In this document: piece by piece, positions 1-10,775 of the stretch | How positions within the stretch are numbered: position 1 is the first letter of the stretch | How the letters are laid out: every line of letters begins with the position of its first letter | DNA from: Posidonia oceanica | Taxonomy: Eukaryota > Streptophyta > Magnoliopsida > Alismatales > Posidoniaceae | Assembly: GCA_037176725.1 (NCBI GenBank) | Contig: JAZBRS010000026.1 | Span: 156,499,501-156,563,500 of the forward strand | DNA length: 64,000 nt | Direction of reading: 5' to 3' | Notes under the pieces: generated by a model | Seen by the model: the letters and a program-made list of their open reading frames with translations, nothing else | Told to the model about the DNA's origin: nothing | Databases searched by the model: none | Made by a program: the position numbers and the translations under genes

Positions 1-1691
1 AGAGAGTGCATTGAAGTCATGCGTTTTGTTTGTCTAATCCCGAGAGAGTGCTAACGCTAATATCGAACAGTTGTGTTTTTTCCTTAAATTTCTGTCGGCC
101 TTTCAAATTTGGAGACCGATCTTGATTGGATTTGTATCTAATTAAGAATTTTACATTCCCTAGATGTTCTCTGCTCTTGATTGTTTACCGTTGTTTTTCA
201 TATTAATAATTGAATTTAAAATCTTCCCTTTTCTCACCAGATTACAATTCAGTGCAAATCTATAAATTGTAATACGCTGTCAAGTTTACTTGAGGTACTA
301 CGATTAAACTTGGTGGGAAAAAAATGCAAATTTATTTTTTCCTGGTAAAACACATATGTTGGTCTAAATAAGTTAAATTTTGAATATTGGATGTCATATC
401 GTGTCCAAGTTCTCTCTTTTCTGTCCAAATTCTGATTAGTATATATCCATGTAAGTAGGGTTTTTCCTACATCTTTCTTAGAAGATTGGTGTACATATAT
501 ATATATGGAAATTGTATTGAATTACACGCTTGCCCAAAAATAGTTGCAACAAGGTAACAAAAGTAAAAATAATAAAAGTCCAATTGTTGGTAGCTACAAT
601 ACAAGCTTAGTTTCTTGTTTCATGTAAAAATGGAGTGAGTCGCTGTGGCTAAAATTTTTGGTTATATATGCTTCCAAAGCCAAACTAAAGCACCCGACCA
701 TCCACCAGACAAAACCCACAAACTATGGATGGTATAATTTATGTTATTTTACCTATCAAATCTATTTGACGTGTTAGGGTTTGTCACATGAATTAAATTC
801 ATGAGTAACTCAGTAATTGAGATTGAGAATTGGGTCTCTTCATTTCACGAAGAACTTGAGATGATTGAAATCCGAATATATGGAAATGTTTAAGTGTCAA
901 ATTGTGTACAAAGTGGAGTATATACATATACACTTAACGTCTCTACTTTCTACTGTATAGATTTATTTGCTGTAGCCACTAGTAGAAATTGGGTAATAGC
1001 ATTAGCCTACAGCTTTTTTCAATCATCCTCTTTCCATTTAAATACCCAACAGTTACAAATGTAGTCTATTTCCATTTTTTCTGTTAAAATCAAAAATGAA
1101 AACCCAAAGCCCTTAACACCCAAAAAACTTGTGGTTAGAAAACCCAAAACCCTTAGTGCGCCAACAAAAAGGAAAAAGCCCACGCCAATATTGCGTGAAA
1201 CACAAAAATCCCATGTTCAAAAAATTGGCAAATTCTAAAACCATGTGAGCTAGAGCTTAGGGGATTCTTCCAACATCGCTTACGACCAGGGGATTCTTCT
1301 GCTGCTCACCACTGTCATCCTCCTAACTGCTACTGTCCAAGGCCACCATCCTCTACAAAGCTGTCGTCCTCTCCAAAGTCGTCACCCTTCAAAATCGTCA
1401 TCCTCTTAATTGACTGCTGTTGGAGTTGATTGATATTGCCTCCCGATAATCGATTGCCGCTACCAAAAAGCACTGCTATCTCCTTCAAAATCTTATCATT
1501 TGCATCAACCTTCAAAAGAAAATCAGGTTTGTTTACATAACCACATCCACCATTAGCTCGAAACATTCCATGCATCAGCCAAATAACCTTGTCTTTTTCA
1601 TAAGTTAATTTTAGTGTTGTCCATTTGCTTTGAACTTTATTTGGTTGCTCTTATGCGAGCTTGATTTTATTTGGTAGTTGTTTTATGTTGG
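1..1691. other. AT-rich flanking DNA without a recognisable gene
   Basis: I see no credible coding region on either strand. Short open frames here have no family resemblance. The stretch ends with GTTGG (1687-1691), the left target site duplication of element D. It is continuous with the DNA that resumes at 50433, where a CACTA transposase fragment lies, so this may be the 5' non-coding part of a CACTA element or plain intergenic DNA. No CACTA terminal repeat was found. Confidence 0.6.
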
Positions 1692-2567
1692 TGTAGACAC
1701 CTCATTTTGACAGGCTTTAAGTCAGCGGATTTCACTTGGAGGAACGAGCTCGGAAGGTGGAATTAAACTCTCCACCCAAACTCAAAACCAGCCTTTTCAC
1801 CAAAACTCCATCAAAACCCCATCCAAACTCAAAACCAGTCTTTTCACCAAAACTAGCCCAAAAACCCCATCCAAATCCTAAAACCCATCTAAACCATACC
1901 CAAGCCAATCCTTAGTCTTAACCCAAGCCCTAACCTAAGCCAAAATCTCAAAAACAACTTTAAAACACCTTTGGGACGTTGGATGCTGTCTGTGCCAGCG
2001 TTTAACGTTAGACGTTGCACCGACGAGCGTCCAACGCGTCGGGACAGCCAGCGCCCTTTGGCCGCCCTCTGCCGCGCCCTGCCACTCCACGACCTCACAT
2101 CCACTACCCACTTACTACCTACTCCCTCCAAACGCTAGAAACAAGCCCCACTTACTACCTGTCCTTTCCGGCCTGCCATCCACAACTTCGTCGGCCACTT
2201 GCACCTCACAGCCCCTCTCCACCGCCTCGCTGGCCTGACACCTCCGCCTGACAGCACACTAACTCCCTACACCACCTGCAACCTGACAACCCTCTCCCTT
2301 CAGCACTTACCCCCTGCACTCCTCCTTCCTCCATAGTCGGTGCCACAACCCATTCACCGCAACCCATCACAAGAGAGAACCCAACACTCAAGACCACTCT
2401 CCACCACTCCAGAACCAACCAGAGAGTCTGAGAGAACCCCCAGCAATCACCGAATCCTCCTCCTTGTGTGAGAGAATCCCCGCAGCAGCCTTCCTACCTC
2501 CGAGCTCGCCGTAGTCCGTCCTTCCTCGCCGGTCGACCGCACACAACTCCTCCAGGCCACCTACAGG

Positions 2568-3787
2568 TGTAGATACCCTATTTTGGCACTCACCTTGCAT
2601 TTTTAGGTACCACTGCACTAAATCATGCACTACTCATCATTAGAAGCAATTTGCTTAGTTTAAGTACTCTCCAAAAGCTCAATTGCCAGTCTGGGGCATT
2701 GGCCGTTGGTTTTCTAGCATATAACGTTGGCCATTGGTTGGCTGCTGGTTTTCTAGTGGATAACGTTGGCCACTGGTTTTCCAACGTTTAACGTTGGCCG
2801 CTGATTTTCTAGCATCTAACGTGGAAGCCTAGTGCTAGCCACAAACTTCCTTATTTGGCTAAATACGAATTCTATTTTTTGCCTTCTTTAGACTCTGTTG
2901 ACCAGTCAAGGCAGTTAAAACTAGTTTAATGACACTTAATCCAGTTTTAATTGGGGAATATTCCTTTATCCTGGCAGCTGTGCCTCGAAGATCGTTATAC
3001 GCTGGGATTCCAGGTATAATGTTATGCACTGTGGTTCCAGCGTATAACACCTCTGAAATAGGGAATTTTGCTGACTTGGCGTTTGTATCCATATTTATTC
3101 CTCCCTTGCTTTTATAAAAGCAGGGGTACCCCACAGGGTCAAGGGGTCACAAAAATTAGGTGGGGGGAAAATCAGTGAGAAATTGGGCCAGATGTTTTAG
3201 GGTCGGAAATTAGTGTTTTGAGCTAGAATCTTGAGAGAAATTATATTGATAGAGTTTTGAAAGAGTTTAAGTCTTCTTCCATCTCCAACCATGCCAATGG
3301 CGTCTTGCATTTTATTGTATACCACCCATATCAAAAGGGGGTTTTCTTTTTAATAGTTTACATATCATATTTTATTTCATATATTGTTGTAGCTAGGCAT
3401 TCATTCATAGTTGCAACTGGGGGGTTAAAACCCCTCGGGTAAGTGTTTCTCACTAATTATTTTATGTCATTTTTGTTTACCTTAGATTACTTACTACACA
3501 ATATCTCATTTGCATCTTTAAATCTGTTTTACAACGAAGAAGAAGAAGAAGAAACTCACCAAGCACGGGCACCCTTGGGCAACGTAGGTGTTGTCTCAAG
3601 GTAGCTGAACCGGCAACCATATCACATCTCCCAAGGCGTCTTGAGGGCCAGCGAAAGTGAACCGAGAGTGGCGATCACACCAATTCCATCACCTGTGGAG
3701 TGACGGAGTTGGATAACAAAAGAGGACCCCGAGAAAGAGCAAATAGACCAAAACGAGCCTCTTCTCCTTCAAAACCCCATATCCACA
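2568..3787 (+). repeat. 5' LTR of element C
   Basis: This 1220-bp LTR starts TGTAGATACCC and ends CCATATCCACA. The matching 3' LTR is 9678-9800 plus 47288-48374. Hairpin-type repeats built on ATAACGTTGGCC lie at 2695-2825, and a double hairpin lies at 2993-3052. A TATA box lies at 3111-3120, giving U3-R-U5 in plus orientation. Confidence 0.88.
3111..3120 (+). promoter_or_regulatory. TATA box of element C 5' LTR
   Basis: TTTATAAAAG lies about 670 bp before the LTR end. The same word is kept in the 3' LTR at 47697-47706. This is the expected pol II promoter position for a plus-strand element. The transcription start is inferred to lie about 30 bp downstream. Confidence 0.65.
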
Positions 3788-3790
3788 GAT

Positions 3791-3808
3791 TGGCGATCAC
3801 GGTGGGAC
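3791..3808 (+). other. Primer binding site-like sequence of element C
   Basis: TGGCGATCACGGTGGGAC lies 3 bp after the 5' LTR end. It begins with the TGG expected from pairing to a tRNA CCA end. I cannot assign the tRNA from sequence alone. Confidence 0.6.
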
Positions 3809-5585
3809 GGTTAGAAGTGCCCCGTACAAGGTGAGTAATTTCTTTCTTTCTTCTTCTTCCTTATTATCTTCATTTCTAGTTTTAGTTTTTTTGTTTAAGT
3901 TTTAAGGTAGCGGTGAAATTCCTCATAGTGTTTTGAGGCACCGTAACCCTTTCTTGTTTTTTTACATCTAAATAACTGAAACCACCTCCCTTTTTCTCTA
4001 AGATTCTCGGGAGTGGAGGTGGGTCATAAAAGCCATAGTTTTTCTGCAAAAAAAACTCTATCAGTACGTTATACGCGTGATCTGGCGCGTCTAACATTGG
4101 ACGCTGTTGTATCCACGTCTAACGACTACTGAACAGAAACATTTCTGTTTTAAAATTTTTCTTAGTTGTCTTTTCATAACTGGCCCAAGGACTCAGGTGT
4201 GAGGTGATCGGCTTTGCCGTAGGGACCAGAACCTCATTTTCCTTTGGGTGCTTTGCAAAAAAAAAAGAAAAACACAAATCTTTTTATATGACTTGCATGG
4301 CCCTATTTAGGAAACTAATTTGATTGTGTCTTTTCTTGGATTACACAAAGTAAACACTTGAATCTTGAGCATCTCTGTTGCAAAGAACTTAAGAAGGGTG
4401 TTTGTGTTGTCACTTGCTTTCACAAGGGGCACTCTTCTTTCCCTTGCTCCGTGTGGAAGTAAGTTAGAACTCCAAGTCTAGATTTGCATTCCTCCCCCTC
4501 CTTCGGTGGTTTGTTTATTTTATTGTTGTTGATACGTGAGAGACCCGTTCAATCCTGAGTACGCTAGGCTCTACCTCTACGGGGTAGGGACCTAAGTGTA
4601 TTTGGGTTCCCCCTAACATCCTCAGGAGTTGAGGTAGGGGGTAGTACCAAAAAAAAAAAACCTAAAAAAAATATTTTGTCCCATTTATGAGGATCCATAG
4701 ACAACCTCTGAAGAAAGCCATACCCAAGCCATAGGCACCTTGAGAGTCATTCAAGTTTAAAACACTAATAACAAAGAGAAAATCCTAAAGTCAAACATTT
4801 AATCGCTGTTTGAAAAGTGTTTCTGTGCAGCTCTCTGAAACAGGATGTTGGACGCTAGAATCTGTGTATCCTACATTGGACGTTGCGGATCCTGCGTTCA
4901 ACATATTGTCTGTTCTTTTCCTTGATTTATGGCTTTTATTTGTGGTAAATGATGAATGATACAGGATGAATGATTGAACAGGGACTATAAACAAGTCATT
5001 TTCAATTTAATATTTATTTTTCATTTTATAGAAGCTTGTATTAGATCGCAAAGCCTTTTGTAATCTTTTTTTTCTTTTTTGTAAACCTTGTAATCTTTTC
5101 CTTTTATTAAAAAAATAAAATAAAATAAAATTAGAAAAAAAAAGAGAAGAAAAAATTCAGAAAAAAAGAGAGAGAGAAAAACAAGAAAAGAAGGAAAATG
5201 AGTGATAGAGTCTGTAAAAGCCTTTAAAAAGGTTGGTGTTTACATTCACTAAGCAATCATCCACCAAATCAGTGGAAACTCAGTGGTAAAACTGCTGTTA
5301 GAAAATCAGAGTATTAGACACTAGAATATGCGCGTCTTACGTTAGACACTGGAAGTTCCGCGTCTTACACTTTACAGTGACTTAACTCAGATTCAGAGTC
5401 AAATTGGATGCCTGAAATCGAGATTGAACACTTTGAGCACAACTGAAGTCGCTGAGACACTGATAACGTGCCTGAGGAGGACCCTATCATGAAGATATTC
5501 CATCCAACCACTGGAGAAGAAATGGATCCCGACTCGATCCAATATCAAGCCGTGTGTCACTTCCTTTACAGCAACACCAGCCAAC
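3809..5585 (+). other. Leader region of element C, no gene recognised
   Basis: This AT-rich untranslated leader has short A-runs (for example 4649-4670 and 5108-5180). It contains three degenerate double-hairpin modules of the GTTGGACGC type, near 4069-4135, 4846-4905 and 5308-5378. No convincing coding sequence is visible. Confidence 0.6.
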
Positions 5586-5779
5586 TTGGCCCAACGGGCA
5601 TATCAAGTCAGCATGATTTCCATCATGGTCAATACCTCCCTGGTGAAGGACTATGAAGGCCCGTCGCAAACCACATCCCTGAAGGTCTATACCAGGGATA
5701 GCTCAGAAATGCACCGCCAGACACCGAACACCAGGGGCAGAGAAATGACCCCAATGGAATATTCCGAACAAGGGGCCAT

Positions 5780-6637
5780 CCTTTGTTCTTTGAGCAATCA
5801 CAGCAGCAGCTACATGGCTAGTATAAAAGACGTTTCAACCCACTATTCTCCAGTCAACCAGAACGGTTCCCTCAGGCTACAAATTCAAATGCTCAAGCAG
5901 CTCAGATAGGCAGCGCCGACTTGGCAGAAATGAGGAAGATGCTCAGTACACTAGGAGTACACACTCAAGCTCCGTTATCTTTCGATATGGGCAAGTTCCC
6001 TCCTTTTCGGCTACCTCCGGGTTTCAAGTATCCAAGGATGCCCAAATTTGATGGAACCACAAATCCACAAAGTCACATTATGAGGTTCCAAATGGGGGCC
6101 GCGTCCTTTTGTCATGACTTAGGGCTTCTTATCCACCTGTTCTTCTATTTCCTTGAAGGAGAGCCCATGGAGTGGTTCATGTCACTAAGTAAGGAAGAAT
6201 TAAGTAGCTTCAAGCAGGTTCAAGAAAGCTTCCTGCTCAAGTACCAGTATAAGGTGGAGCTTAAGCCAACCTTCCTCGACTTAGCAAAGGAAATGATGAA
6301 ACCTGATGAAAACTAGTTCACTTATGTCAATCGGTGGAGAGATTTGGCTGCGAGATCGGGCCTAGAAATCCCAGAAAGACAAATGGTCCAAAAGCTGATA
6401 GCAAACACCACAGGACTGATGAAGAAAGGGCTTGCCAATGCTTACTGCCCATCTATCTCAGCATTGTATGAAGTAGCGGCATCAGTCAGAGAAAATATCC
6501 ATGAATTTGAAGAACCACAACCAATTGAAGATGACATCGATCAAACCACAATTAATCAAATTCAAGGAAGATGCAACAACTATTATGGCAATAAAAGGCA
6601 ACAATGGAGGCAACCACAACCTATCTCAAGTCTGTAG
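5780..6637 (+). pseudogene. Gag remnant of element C
   Basis: From 5921 the frame reads a typical Tat/Ogre capsid domain: a KFPPFRLPPGFKYP opening, a PKFDGT motif, an EWF motif, and after a stop the motif YVNRWRDLAARSG. Capsid proteins of this family package the element RNA into virus-like particles. A TAG stop at 6314-6316 splits the protein; the sequence on both sides is in the same frame and collinear with related gag proteins. The part before 5921 (from about 5780) reads as glutamine/serine-rich gag N-terminus but contains a stop near 5832. The frame ends at 6637. A zinc knuckle is not visible. The gene is dead as written. Confidence 0.75.
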
Positions 6638-6826
6638 CAAACTCCAGTCCAACCAGCATTGCACCAAGTGCCACAGCCAGCACTGCACCAAGAGCCAACA
6701 ATTGCACAGGTACTAAGAGTACAACAAGCTCAAACAACATGGAGGCAACAACTTCTGATAAGCTCAAGCAAGCCAATAAAATATACAGAGGAGGTCAAGA
6801 CACCACTCTTGCAAGGCAGTTGAAAT

Positions 6827-7474
6827 ATGTGGGGCATTTTCAAGAAAGATAAACCATTGCCAATGCCCGTACCTGAGCTAGAGCTAGCACTCGAGCTAGA
6901 GCAAGAATCAATGCCAATGCCCGTACCTGAGCCAGAGCCAATGCCAGAGCTAGCACTCGAGCTAGAGCAAGAATCAATGCCAATGCCCGTACCTGAGCCA
7001 GAGCCAATGCTAGAGCCAGCACTCGAGCTAGAGCAAGAATCAATGCCAATGCCCGTACCTGAGCCAGAGTCAATGCCAGAGCCAGCACTCGAGCTAGAGC
7101 AAGGATCAATGCCAATGCCCGTACCTGAGCCAGAGCCAATGCCAGAGCTAGCACTCGAGCTAGAGCAAGAACCATTGCCAATGCCCGTACCTGAGCTAGA
7201 GCCAATGCCAGAGCCAGCACTCGAGCTAGAGCAAGAATCATTGCCAATGCCCATACCTGAGCTAGAGCCAATGCCAGAGCCAGCACTCGTACTAGAGCCC
7301 GTGCCCATGCCAGAGCTAGTACCCAAGCCTGACCAAGAGATGATGTCAGTGCCACCAAGAGCATCCAACCTAGAGGTTGTCACAGCTAAACTAGGGGTAG
7401 AGCACCATGCTCATCCATCAGGCTACCCTCCTCTCTCAGGACGAGGCATGGATTTCGTGTTTGACACTGGTTAG
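6827..7474 (+). CDS. Proline/glutamate-rich repeat ORF of element C, function unknown
   Basis: An open frame of 215 codons sits between the gag remnant and the integrase tail. Its first two thirds are about six copies of a 22-residue unit alternating PMPVPEPEP-type and LALELEQE-type segments. The tail (SGYPPLSGRGMDFVFDTG) is not repetitive. All six frames tend to stay open over a 66-bp repeat, so openness is weak evidence of coding. Copies keep frame and differ mainly by single substitutions. It could be the variable linker between gag and pol, or repeat expansion with no product. No known domain is recognised. Confidence 0.3.
   Translation: MWGIFKKDKPLPMPVPELELALELEQESMPMPVPEPEPMPELALELEQESMPMPVPEPEPMLEPALELEQESMPMPVPEPESMPEPALELEQGSMPMPVPEPEPMPELALELEQEPLPMPVPELEPMPEPALELEQESLPMPIPELEPMPEPALVLEPVPMPELVPKPDQEMMSVPPRASNLEVVTAKLGVEHHAHPSGYPPLSGRGMDFVFDTG
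6861..7326. repeat. 66-bp tandem repeat in element C
   Basis: About six to seven copies of a 66-bp unit contain CAATGCCCGTACCTGAG and AGCACTCGAGCTAGAGCAAG. The period is a multiple of three, so the reading frame is kept. CTCGAG and the GAGCTAG/CTAGAGC words make each unit partly self-complementary. Confidence 0.85.
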
Positions 7475-7640
7475 GGAGCCGGGCGAGAGGCCTCTACTGA
7501 TGGAGGCTACACTAGGGGCATCCCCCCTAGTTATTGTGAATAGACTTCATTTTTATTTTCCTGTTTTTTCTTTTATCTTGTTCAAGCATGAAAAATACAT
7601 AAATAAAACACATCCCTTCACGTAATAAAGTGTAAACTTA

Positions 7641-7862
7641 ATGAAAAGGAATTTCCTTCCACGCAAGCATGGAAAATTGAGACCAAATTGGGAAGGATCA
7701 TACTTGGTGGTTGAGGCATATCCGAGCAATGCCTATTCACTAGGCTTGAATATCCCTGGAATGCGCTGCACCTCAAATGGTACTACCCTTGACATGCACA
7801 CACGACTCCTATTCACGACGGTCATTTGGTATTCGCCTACGAGCCAAGACTGGAATCTCTAG
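7641..7862 (+). pseudogene. Integrase C-terminal fragment of element C
   Basis: The translation contains GKLRPNWEGSYLVVEAYPSN followed by AYSLG. This matches the GPY/F-type C-terminal module of Ty3/gypsy integrases (W-E-G-P-Y, then a variable stretch, then A-Y-L). The module binds DNA during integration. The zinc-binding HHCC and catalytic D,D-35-E domains that should precede it are absent, and it lies only about 1 kb after gag. Element C has therefore lost nearly all of pol by deletion. The match is short, so assignment is moderate. Confidence 0.55.
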
Positions 7863-8052
7863 AAGAGATAGCCCCTCGTCTGGCATGCCATCTTTAGACA
7901 ACAAAGCTGAGGCCAAAGCTTATTATCCAAAACCTAATTTTCGTTTGTTTATTTCATGTTGATTATTTTATTTCTTTATGCTTACTTTGGACTAGGGGCG
8001 ATAATAACCCTAGATGGAATAACAAATTTGCCAAGATTGTGCAGAAAAATCT

Positions 8053-8190
8053 TTCCAGCGTTGGACGCAGAAAACTTAGCGGATAACGTTATCCGTGCCA
8101 TATCAGGCATATAACGTTCAAATCAACTTTCCGACGTTGGACGTAGAAAATTTAGCAGATAACGTTATCCGCGCCATATCAGGCGTATAA
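8053..8190. repeat. Two ~76-bp repeats with perfect short palindromes
   Basis: The pattern CAGCGTTGGACGCAG, then a GATAACGTTATC palindrome, then a CATATCAGGC..ATAACGTT stretch, occurs twice in tandem. It is a further variant of the hairpin module seen in the LTRs of A, C and D. Confidence 0.65.
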
Positions 8191-8202
8191 AGTTAAAAAA
8201 AA

Positions 8203-8580
8203 AAGAATCCCGGAGCATAACCGGGTAACCAAAGCAAAGGAACCCCAAAGCATAACCGGGTCACCAAAGCGAAGGACCCTGGAGCATAACTGGGTCACCA
8301 AAGGAAAGGACCCCGGAGCATAACCGGGTCACCAAAGGAAAGGACCCTGGAGCATAACCAGGTCACCAAAGCAAAGGATCCCGAAGCACAACCAGGTAAC
8401 CAAAGCAAAGAACCCCGGAGCATAACTGGGTCACCAAAGCAAGGAACCCTGGAGCATAACTGGGTCACCAAAGCAAAGGACCCCGGAGTATAACCGGGTC
8501 ACCAAAGCAAAGGATCCCAGAGCACAACCGGGTAACCAAAGCAAAGAACCCCGGAGCACAACCGGGTAAACAAAGCAAAG
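8203..8580. repeat. 34-bp tandem array, stem-loop unit
   Basis: About eleven copies of a unit with CCCGGAGCATAACCGGGT followed by (c/a)ACCAAAG(c/g)AAAGG. Each unit holds CCCGG-AGCATAA-CCGGG, a 5-bp stem. There are no unique spacers between copies, so this is a minisatellite. Confidence 0.9.
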
Positions 8581-9075
8581 CCAACGGTATTAGTGGACTC
8601 ATCGTTCACTAACTCCCGGGTCAGAAGACGATGGTCTTTGTCGAGAATGTAGGCAACGTTCGATGAAAGGACACTTGATTCTGGCGAATAAAGCCAACGG
8701 TATTAGTGGACCCATCGTTCACTAACTCCCGGGTCAGAAGACGATGGTCTCTGTCGAGAATGTAGGCAACATTCGATGAAAGGACACTTGATTCTGGCGA
8801 ATAAAGCTAATGGTATTAGTGGATCCATCGTTCACTAACTCCTGGGTCACAAGACGACGATCTTTCTCGAGAATGTAGGTAACATTCAATGAAAGGACAC
8901 CTGATTGTGACAAATAGAGCCAACATGGCTAGCAGAGAAGAGGTCAACCCCCTTTGCCCAATACCTGGGAGCATCATGGACCCCTCGCTCACCAACCCGC
9001 GTATCATAAGACGACGGTCCCTGTGGAGAGTGTAGGCTACACTTGATCAAAGGGCACCTGATTGTGACAAAATTG
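8580..9075. repeat. 113-bp tandem array
   Basis: Unit starts are at 8580, 8693, 8806 and 8919, an exact 113-bp period. The first three units are near-identical and the fourth is diverged. Each unit includes GGTATTAGTGGA, CATCGTTCACTAACTCC and AGACGATGGTCT-like words. No coding function is recognised. Confidence 0.9.
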
Positions 9076-9295
9076 CATCCACGCATGTGTCAGTTTGCCT
9101 TAGGTGGTGAGAAAAATTCCTGAGCCAACCCAGTATACAAATCAAAGCCGACAATGATGGAGGAAACTCATTATCTAGGGTCATGCATTGCATATCATGA
9201 TCACCTCCTTCGCATCCCCGCTAGCATGCATCCATGCATAACGCATTGCATTGCATTCGCATTGAATGGTCGTCGGAAACATTAGCTATCCATTT

Positions 9296-9540
9296 TTTAA
9301 GCTTGACTCCCACGGGCAACCCCTGTTGCCATGTCTTTTAGTTTGACCCCACGGGCAACCCCCGTGGTAGTGTCTTTAGTTTGACCTCATAGGCAACTCC
9401 CGTGGCAGTGTCTTTAGTTTGACCCCTGCGGGCAACCCCCGTAGTAGTGTCTTTTAGTTCGACTCCCGCGGGCAATCCCCGTAGTCATGTCTTTAGTCTG
9501 TTCCCATTGGGCAATCCCCTTGGCCGTGTTTCTTTGCCTA
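9296..9540. repeat. ~38-bp tandem array, stem-loop unit
   Basis: About six copies of GTCTTTAGTTTGACC followed by CACGGGCAACCCCCGTGG or variants. The core CCACGGG-CAAC-CCCGTGG folds into a 7-bp hairpin. Several copies have diverged in both arms together, for example GCGGG with CCCCGT. Confidence 0.85.
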
Positions 9541-9663
9541 CTCTCATTGTGTCTCATCCAAGTCTGGTGGCAGCAGGCATTGGATTTCTTTTAGGATCCC
9601 TGGGTAGCGCCACACATGGGTATCATTTCACCTTGTAGCAAGTTTTGTGCCGAAGCCACCTAC

Positions 9664-9672
9664 AAGGAGGGG
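9664..9672 (+). other. Polypurine tract of element C
   Basis: AAGGAGGGG lies 5 bp before the 3' LTR. This is the plus-strand primer position for a plus-oriented element. Confidence 0.75.
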
Positions 9673-9677
9673 CAATC

Positions 9678-9800
9678 AGTAGATACCCCGTTTTGGCACT
9701 CCCCTTGCATTTTTAGGTACCACTGCACTAAATCATGCACCACTCATCATTAGAAGCAATTTGCTCAGCTTAAGTACTCTCCAAAAGCTCAATTGCCAGT
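9678..9800 (+). repeat. 3' LTR of element C, first part
   Basis: This matches the first 123 bp of the LTR at 2568 and is cut at 9800 by element A. The LTR resumes at 47288. The expected first base T of TGTAGATACC is A here. Confidence 0.88.
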
Positions 9801-10066
9801 TGTAGTAATCCTGAATTCTGATCGTCCATGCACGTTACCAAAGCTTGCGTGCACCGATCAAAATAGGCTCACTATATGCGGCAGGATCTGAGGGAAGAAA
9901 CTCGACTTGGAAACGCTGGCAAAAGAAAAGAAAAGAAATGACAAGACAATTTGGAGTCGCCACCGGGTCTATTGAATTGGAAGACAAGGAAAACCAGGAG
10001 GTAAAGCATGAAAAGACATGCTGAACCAGATGCAAGGGGAGGTAAAGAGATACAACGCTAATCCAA

Positions 10067-10110
10067 GCTATGCTATGTTACTATGCTATGCTATGCTATG
10101 CTATGCTATG
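10067..10110. repeat. (ATGCT)n microsatellite in the LTR of A
   Basis: About eight pentanucleotide repeats with one interruption. The same array is in the right LTR (44311-44354) and in the displaced copy (56931-56974). Confidence 0.9.
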
Positions 10111-10775
10111 ACTCAAGCCTAGGATAAGGGAAAGGTCGATGCGAGCCAAGAGAAAAGGCAAGGACTCCTGTTACGCATAGGGAAGGTGTTAGGCACCCCG
10201 ATACGTTTGAGAGTCGGTCTTTCTTAGGCAATCTCGCGCTTATGCACGGAATTGCTAGCCTAATGCCTAAATGCCTTAAATGCTTACCTATTATGCAAGG
10301 GAAATAAACGTACTATCTAAGTGCTCAGCCACGCTGCTAGTGTTCCGAACTGGGCGGACCCTGGTTCGTGAGAATTCCTAAGTAGTAAGCATCACGGTCC
10401 TATATGCAGATGCAAGTGATAAAACAAAACGGCAGGAAAACCAAGCAATGCGAGCGACATGCAAGCAATAGAGTAAAACAGGCACGGAAAACGATGCGAA
10501 AAATGCGGGAAATACTGCAAAGCACGCGAAACAATGCAAAAGGCAGAAAGCAATGCAAAGGGGTGCGGAAAACCATGCAAAGGAGCGGGAAAACAATGCA
10601 AAATGCAGAAAACGGAGCAAAGTGCGGAAAAAGAGGCAAAGTGGGGTGCGAAATCAAAACAGAGGGGTGGGCAACATGCATTGGGGTTGCAACAAGCCAA
10701 AGAAGCGATAAAACGCAAGAAACGGCGAACGAAACGAAATCTACGCTTTAAAACGGTTGTCAGCCATTTGCAAGC

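Noticed and set aside
1330..1575. Small minus-strand frame of 81 codons in the left flank
   Set aside because: No family resemblance and no supporting signals; short frames are expected by chance.
6730..7383. Minus-strand open frames (217 and 174 codons) over the C repeat
   Set aside because: They are shadows of the 66-bp repeat; the serine/glycine and leucine/alanine repeats are reverse readings of the same unit.
8203..9075. CRISPR-like array
   Set aside because: Units follow each other without unique spacers, there are no cas genes, and the DNA is plant nuclear.
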